Source: CAYVVD01 sp964454975
Lineage (GTDB): Bacteria > Bacteroidota > Ignavibacteria > Kapaibacteriales > UBA2268
DNA: 9,541 nucleotides
Direction of reading: 5' to 3'
Assembly (NCBI GenBank): GCA_964454975.1
Contig: CAYVVD010000041.1
Coordinates: 1 to 9,541 of the forward strand
Shown: positions 6,639 to 9,541 of the stretch, piece by piece
How positions within the stretch are numbered: position 1 is the stretch's first letter
Layout of the letters: each line of letters begins with the position of its first letter
The notes under the pieces: generated by a model
What the model was told of the DNA's origin: nothing
The model's input: only the letters and a program-made list of their open reading frames with translations
Database searches by the model: none
Position numbers and translations under genes: made by a program

Positions 6639-6652
6639 TTAAAGGTATTAAA

Positions 6653-7132
6653 ATGAAAAAATTACTAGGGATAATGGTAATGTTGCCGATTTGTGCAATT
6701 ATAATGAGCATTGCCGGTTCGAAAGCTAATGCAGAAACCGTTACCGTTACTGAATATCTTATTGGTGAGGTAGGATCATTACTTAGATGGAATGGATTTC
6801 AAGGGGACGATTGCGACTGTTATTCTAATGGAGATGATTGCAAGATCAAAGTGACAAAAACCACTACATCGGAAAGTATATCACCTGTACTAGAGGGTGG
6901 GTGGATACTTCACAGTGGAATTTCAAAACTTAAAGCTGAGATAACATCAGAGATCAGTGGAGATTTTTCCGAAGAATTATCTGTATCGAATTATACATTT
7001 CTAGAAGGAACAACAACTAGAATTATTAACTGTGATGAATTTCCAGAATTAAATGGTCGGGAAGTTGATTTATCTGGTATATCAACAGATGTCAATGGTA
7101 ATTTCGATGTTTATATTCTTGTGTCATATTAA
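6653..7132 (+). CDS. Secreted four-cysteine protein, paralogue A
   Basis: Encodes 159 residues. The start is taken at ATG 6653 because it follows AAAGG (6641-6645) and opens a clear signal peptide, M-K-K-L-L to A-N-A with predicted cleavage before E28; the in-frame ATG at 6515 would add 46 residues with no export character. There is no lipobox. The mature chain of about 132 residues has cysteines C54 and C56 (CDC), C63 and C127, all conserved in the next gene, plus the shared segments TVTEY, GGWILHSGISKL, NYTFLEGTTT and GREVDL. The alternating hydrophobic pattern suggests a small beta-sandwich. Counted by eye, 88 of 128 mature positions equal paralogue B without gaps. No family is recognised. 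It is first in a close cluster (18-base gap to the next gene) whose third member carries a thioredoxin-like domain, so disulfide chemistry is plausible but inferred. Confidence 0.85.
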   Translation: MKKLLGIMVMLPICAIIMSIAGSKANAETVTVTEYLIGEVGSLLRWNGFQGDDCDCYSNGDDCKIKVTKTTTSESISPVLEGGWILHSGISKLKAEITSEISGDFSEELSVSNYTFLEGTTTRIINCDEFPELNGREVDLSGISTDVNGNFDVYILVSY

Positions 7133-7150
7133 TAAAATTAAGGTAAAAAC

Positions 7151-7621
7151 ATGAATAAATATATAAGCTTTACAATGGTAATTTCTATTATTTGTCTAAT
7201 AACAATGGCTAGAAATTACTGTTATTCTGAAACGGCTACGGTCACTGAATATATTATCGGTGAGACGAATTCTATGCTAATGTGGAATAATTTTTCTGAT
7301 GAAAATTGTGATTGTCCATTTAAAGGTGATAATTGCAAAATCAAAGTCACAAAAACTACAACTACAGAAAGTATTATCGCTATTGAAGGTGGAGGATGGA
7401 TTCTTCATAGTGGAATATCGAAATTGGAAGCAGAAATAACACTTCCCGTTGGCGGAGACTTTACAAAAGAATTATCCATTTCAAATTATACATTTCTAGA
7501 AGGAACAACAACAAAAATAATTAGTTGTGAAGAATATCCTATGTTAATCGGTCGAGAAGTTGATTTAGGTGGGATAACAACGGATGCCAATGGTAACTAT
7601 GAAGTATATATTTCAGAATAA
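7151..7621 (+). CDS. Secreted four-cysteine protein, paralogue B
   Basis: Encodes 156 residues and arose by tandem duplication with paralogue A. The signal peptide (about 1-26) has a hydrophobic core S-F-T-M-V-I-S-I-I-C-L-I and probable cleavage near S26; the cysteines inside it are not in a lipobox. Mature cysteines C53, C55, C62 and C126 sit at the same places as in A. Acidic and polar surface positions and the signal peptide have diverged most, while the cysteines, the GGWILHSGISKL block and NYTFLEGTTT are unchanged, which suggests selection on the fold. A stretch of 29 identical bases begins near 6990 and 7486. TAAGG (7139-7143) lies seven bases before ATG. A perfect stem-loop follows the stop codon. 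Function is unknown; a structural surface protein, a toxin or adhesin, or a substrate of the next protein are all open. Confidence 0.85.
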   Translation: MNKYISFTMVISIICLITMARNYCYSETATVTEYIIGETNSMLMWNNFSDENCDCPFKGDNCKIKVTKTTTTESIIAIEGGGWILHSGISKLEAEITLPVGGDFTKELSISNYTFLEGTTTKIISCEEYPMLIGREVDLGGITTDANGNYEVYISE

Positions 7622-7631
7622 GAACTTTCGA

Positions 7632-7658
7632 TTAAGGAAGGGGGAACCCCTTCCTTAA
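7632..7658 (+). terminator. Perfect 12-bp stem-loop between paralogue B and the thioredoxin-like gene
   Basis: TTAAGGAAGGGG (7632-7643) and CCCCTTCCTTAA (7647-7658) are exact complements around a GAA loop. Only a weak T-rich stretch (CTATTT) follows, so termination is likely partial. It starts 10 bases after the stop of paralogue B and ends 21 bases before the next ATG, where it could both stabilise the upstream message and lower expression of the downstream gene. Confidence 0.7.
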
Positions 7659-7679
7659 CTATTTAATAATGGAGAAACA

Positions 7680-9158
7680 ATGAAATCTTTAATTATATAC
7701 ATGACAGTATTTTTTTATGGAAGTTTATTATTCGCAAATGAAAATAATTATCATCTAGTTAATTCAAAAACTGAAAAAGCAGCATTTTATATATTTGCCG
7801 ATCCCACATCCTGTTTTACATGTTTAGAATCAATTAATTATTATTATAATTTGGTAAAGAATCATAATGTAAAGTTCATTTTATTTTTTAATGGTGTTAA
7901 TAATATAAATAAAAATGAATTTCAGAATCTTTATAAATGGGATTTTGAAATTATTAGTGATCCGGTCGGTGCATATTCAAATTATTATAATGTCAGCTTA
8001 TTACCAGTTTTTATTATTTTTGATAAACGTGGGAATAAAAAGTTAGTTGGGAAATGTGGTGGTACTGATGTCAGCGATGATGAGATTATCAATGCATTAA
8101 AATATATTGATGATAATGATGTTGAATTATCAGATCATAAATTTATTGAAATAAAACGATTTCCATTAACAAATACCTCTGGAATTGTCACATCAACTAG
8201 AAAACGTTTTTTACTTTATTCACGCCATAATAATAACTATCTTCTTGCAAATTCTCAGATGGGGAAATATCAGATATTTGATTCTTTAGGAAATCAAATC
8301 AATGAAATCGATTTAGAAAAACTTAAAATGAATTCGTATTTCATATTTAAACCTGTTTGGGTTGATCAAGATAGTGTTATTCTTGGCATTAATATGGATG
8401 AAAAAGCTAATAGAATACTATATAAACTTAATATTTATAACAGTGAATACAAAACTATAGAAAACAGTTATTTTGACAATGATGAATTAGGTTGGAATAA
8501 AGGGCTGATATTTTATTATAATCCAGAAAATGATAACATACTTGGCTATATCTTTCCTTTAAAATCTCGAAAATTAAATCAAAATGATTCACTATTAATT
8601 CTAATAGATGAAAACGGATCTAAAATAAATCAATTTCATATTCCGAATAAGGTATTTGAATCAAATAATATTTCATTTCAATATTCATGTTATTTTGATA
8701 GAATACCCAAGCATGGATATTTAATTTCGGTTTCACCATATGATTATGTTTATTTAACGGATTTTAAAGGTGATTTATTGAAAGAAATAAAGATTGATTA
8801 CGATACAACTTTCAAATATATAGTTTATGAGGAAAAAAAGAGATCACTTCCAGAAATGATTGATATGAATTTAAATGTTTCATCTGTTTCAGCTATTCAA
8901 TTTGATGACATGAAAAATATTAATATACTTTATTTTAGTAGAGTTATTGAAGAAATCAAAAATAGAGATATAAGTATTTCAGACATCAGATTGAAATATT
9001 ACTTAACTACTGTTGATTTAGAGGGAAATAGAATAAGAGACAAAGATATTGGGTTCCCTGTCGATTTAGTCCCCTTTTATATTAATGGAGATATCGTTAT
9101 TGCTAGTGATTATAAAAATAATAGTCTTGATATTGTTTGGCTTAGAATAATAAAATAG
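7680..9158 (+). CDS. Exported thioredoxin-like protein with a long beta-rich C-terminal domain
   Basis: Encodes 492 residues. GGAG (7671-7674) lies five bases before ATG. Residues 1-19 are a signal peptide ending L-L-F-A. Residues about 33-145 form a thioredoxin/AhpC-TSA-like domain: strand AAFYIFA, active-site pair C45-F-T-C48, the segment DPVGAYSNYYNVSLLP with the presumed cis-proline P109, then VFIIFDKRGN and an extra C126. Residues about 150-492 lack cysteine-rich or catalytic motifs and show repeated strand patterns (for example KYQIFDSLGNQINEIDL, LLILIDENGSKINQFHI, YVYLTDFKGDLLKEIKI), each ending in a D-x-x-G turn, as in the 6-bladed propellers of Bacteroidota secreted proteins. The propeller call rests on pattern only. 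It probably acts outside the cytoplasm as a thiol reductase or isomerase, or as a sensor with a redox head. The gene is very AT-rich compared with the left part of the window. Confidence 0.8.
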   Translation: MKSLIIYMTVFFYGSLLFANENNYHLVNSKTEKAAFYIFADPTSCFTCLESINYYYNLVKNHNVKFILFFNGVNNINKNEFQNLYKWDFEIISDPVGAYSNYYNVSLLPVFIIFDKRGNKKLVGKCGGTDVSDDEIINALKYIDDNDVELSDHKFIEIKRFPLTNTSGIVTSTRKRFLLYSRHNNNYLLANSQMGKYQIFDSLGNQINEIDLEKLKMNSYFIFKPVWVDQDSVILGINMDEKANRILYKLNIYNSEYKTIENSYFDNDELGWNKGLIFYYNPENDNILGYIFPLKSRKLNQNDSLLILIDENGSKINQFHIPNKVFESNNISFQYSCYFDRIPKHGYLISVSPYDYVYLTDFKGDLLKEIKIDYDTTFKYIVYEEKKRSLPEMIDMNLNVSSVSAIQFDDMKNINILYFSRVIEEIKNRDISISDIRLKYYLTTVDLEGNRIRDKDIGFPVDLVPFYINGDIVIASDYKNNSLDIVWLRIIK

Positions 9159-9216
9159 AATTTGATCTTAAGCATATATCGCAAGATGCCCTAACGATTA
9201 CCTTTCAAAAAGAAAA

Positions 9217-9429
9217 ATGGTGAAGTCAAAAAAGAATATAAAGAATACAGACTCAATATTATTTGATATTTATAAAGAAATAGATCAGTTTCCGCCTGAA
9301 TATTCTGACGGTGTATTTGCTAACTTCAATATTATTAAAACACCGGCAATATTAGTGATGGACTATTGTATGAAATATTACTCTTATGACGATTTGTTTC
9401 CAAAGGGTATCTATGAAATAAAATTTTGA
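9217..9429 (+). CDS. Small ORF resembling the C-terminal half of a thioredoxin fold
   Basis: A 70-codon frame without a convincing ribosome binding site. Its segment FANFNIIKTPAILVMD parallels YSNYYNVSLLPVFIIFD of the upstream thioredoxin-like protein, including the presumed cis-proline and the hydrophobic strand after it. The N-terminal half of such a fold, with the CxxC pair, is absent: the frame upstream is closed by a stop at 9169-9171 and the bases between 9159 and 9216 hold nothing similar. It may be the remnant of a duplicated redox gene or a real small protein. The next gene starts 12 bases after its stop. Confidence 0.4.
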   Translation: MVKSKKNIKNTDSILFDIYKEIDQFPPEYSDGVFANFNIIKTPAILVMDYCMKYYSYDDLFPKGIYEIKF

Positions 9430-9441
9430 AAAATTATAAAC

Positions 9442-9541
9442 ATGAAAAATTTTAAATCATCGATATTTTTAATTCTATTTTCAGTAACTTTAAACGCACA
9501 GCATCTAAAGTTTGAACCGCCCGACATAAGGGTAATATTTT
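9442..9541 (+). CDS. Start of an exported protein, cut by the window end
   Basis: ATG at 9442 opens a frame of 33 codons that runs off the window. The first 20 residues are a clean signal peptide, with basic start M-K-N-F-K, core S-S-I-F-L-I-L-F-S-V-T-L and probable cleavage at N-A-Q. The mature chain begins HLKFEPPDIRVIF, which is not recognised. It lies 12 bases after the small thioredoxin-like ORF and on the same strand, so it is probably another exported member of the same cluster. The gene lacks an obvious Shine-Dalgarno sequence. Confidence 0.6.
   Translation, partial: MKNFKSSIFLILFSVTLNAQHLKFEPPDIRVIF

Larger units (their letters stand above)
5943..6652. other. 710-base gap without a convincing gene, possible island junction
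   Basis: No frame on either strand gives a recognisable protein. From left to right it holds the tRNA terminator, paired GTTCGTTT repeats, an ATG mini-frame (6064-6117, 17 codons, starting MKSSIS and stopping at tandem TAG codons), a C9 tract, two tandem hairpins, a 10-codon ORF with a strong Shine-Dalgarno sequence (6472-6504), a 29-codon ORF (6508-6597, M-K-Y-A-L-H-R...) and a dyad plus promoter ahead of the next gene. A minus-strand frame over 5924-6199 runs through the tRNA and is not considered real. Confidence 0.6.

Noticed and set aside
6515..6652. 46-residue N-terminal extension of paralogue A
   Set aside because: The extension has no export character, would bury the signal peptide, runs through the dyad and promoter elements, and lacks a ribosome binding site. 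ATG 6653 has one and matches the paralogue's layout.
6653..6730. Lipoprotein signal around LPIC in paralogue A
   Set aside because: The residue before cysteine is isoleucine rather than G/A/S, and a standard A-N-A cleavage site follows.
6653..7621. NVEALA-family peptides
   Set aside because: No NVEALA motif is present and the mature proteins are longer than that family; only the neighbourhood is similar.

Overview
The window looks like chromosomal DNA from the Bacteroidota/FCB group of bacteria, possibly the Ignavibacteriota/Kapabacteria side. Three things point there. A 931-residue secreted protein ends in a Type IX secretion C-terminal domain with the QNYPNPF-type motif. Matches to the Bacteroidota -7 promoter element TAnnTTTG lie in front of tRNA-Phe and other genes. 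The minus-strand genes lack clear Shine-Dalgarno sequences. The species cannot be named from sequence reading alone.

Left part (1-5942), moderate GC, core-like. A soluble response-regulator/histidine-kinase hybrid (minus strand) is followed by a large secreted arylsulfotransferase-like protein (minus strand) with its own terminator. A divergent ArsR-family repressor (plus strand) faces it across a 326-base gap that holds an operator-like palindrome and three 11-bp tandem repeats. Next come a PlsC-type lysophosphatidate acyltransferase and a complete tRNA-Phe(GAA) with a good Bacteroidota-type promoter.

Right part (5943-9541), clearly more AT-rich and accessory in character, begins at the 3' end of tRNA-Phe, a common integration site. 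About 700 bases without a convincing gene hold a terminator-like hairpin, paired GTTCGTTT repeats, a C9 tract, two tandem hairpins, two mini-ORFs and an 11-16-11 inverted repeat against a promoter. This leads into a compact plus-strand cluster: two tandem paralogous secreted proteins of about 160 residues with four conserved cysteines, a perfect 12-bp stem-loop, then a secreted protein with an N-terminal thioredoxin-like CFTC domain and a long beta-rich, possibly propeller-type C-terminal part. A 70-codon ORF resembling half a thioredoxin fold and the start of another exported protein follow, and the cluster continues past the window.

The right-hand cluster is the best candidate for an undescribed system: a pair of small exported cysteine proteins made in quantity, plus a thiol-redox partner placed behind a stem-loop that could lower its expression. 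That functional link is inference from gene order, shared export signals and cysteines. No function is recognised for the small proteins.
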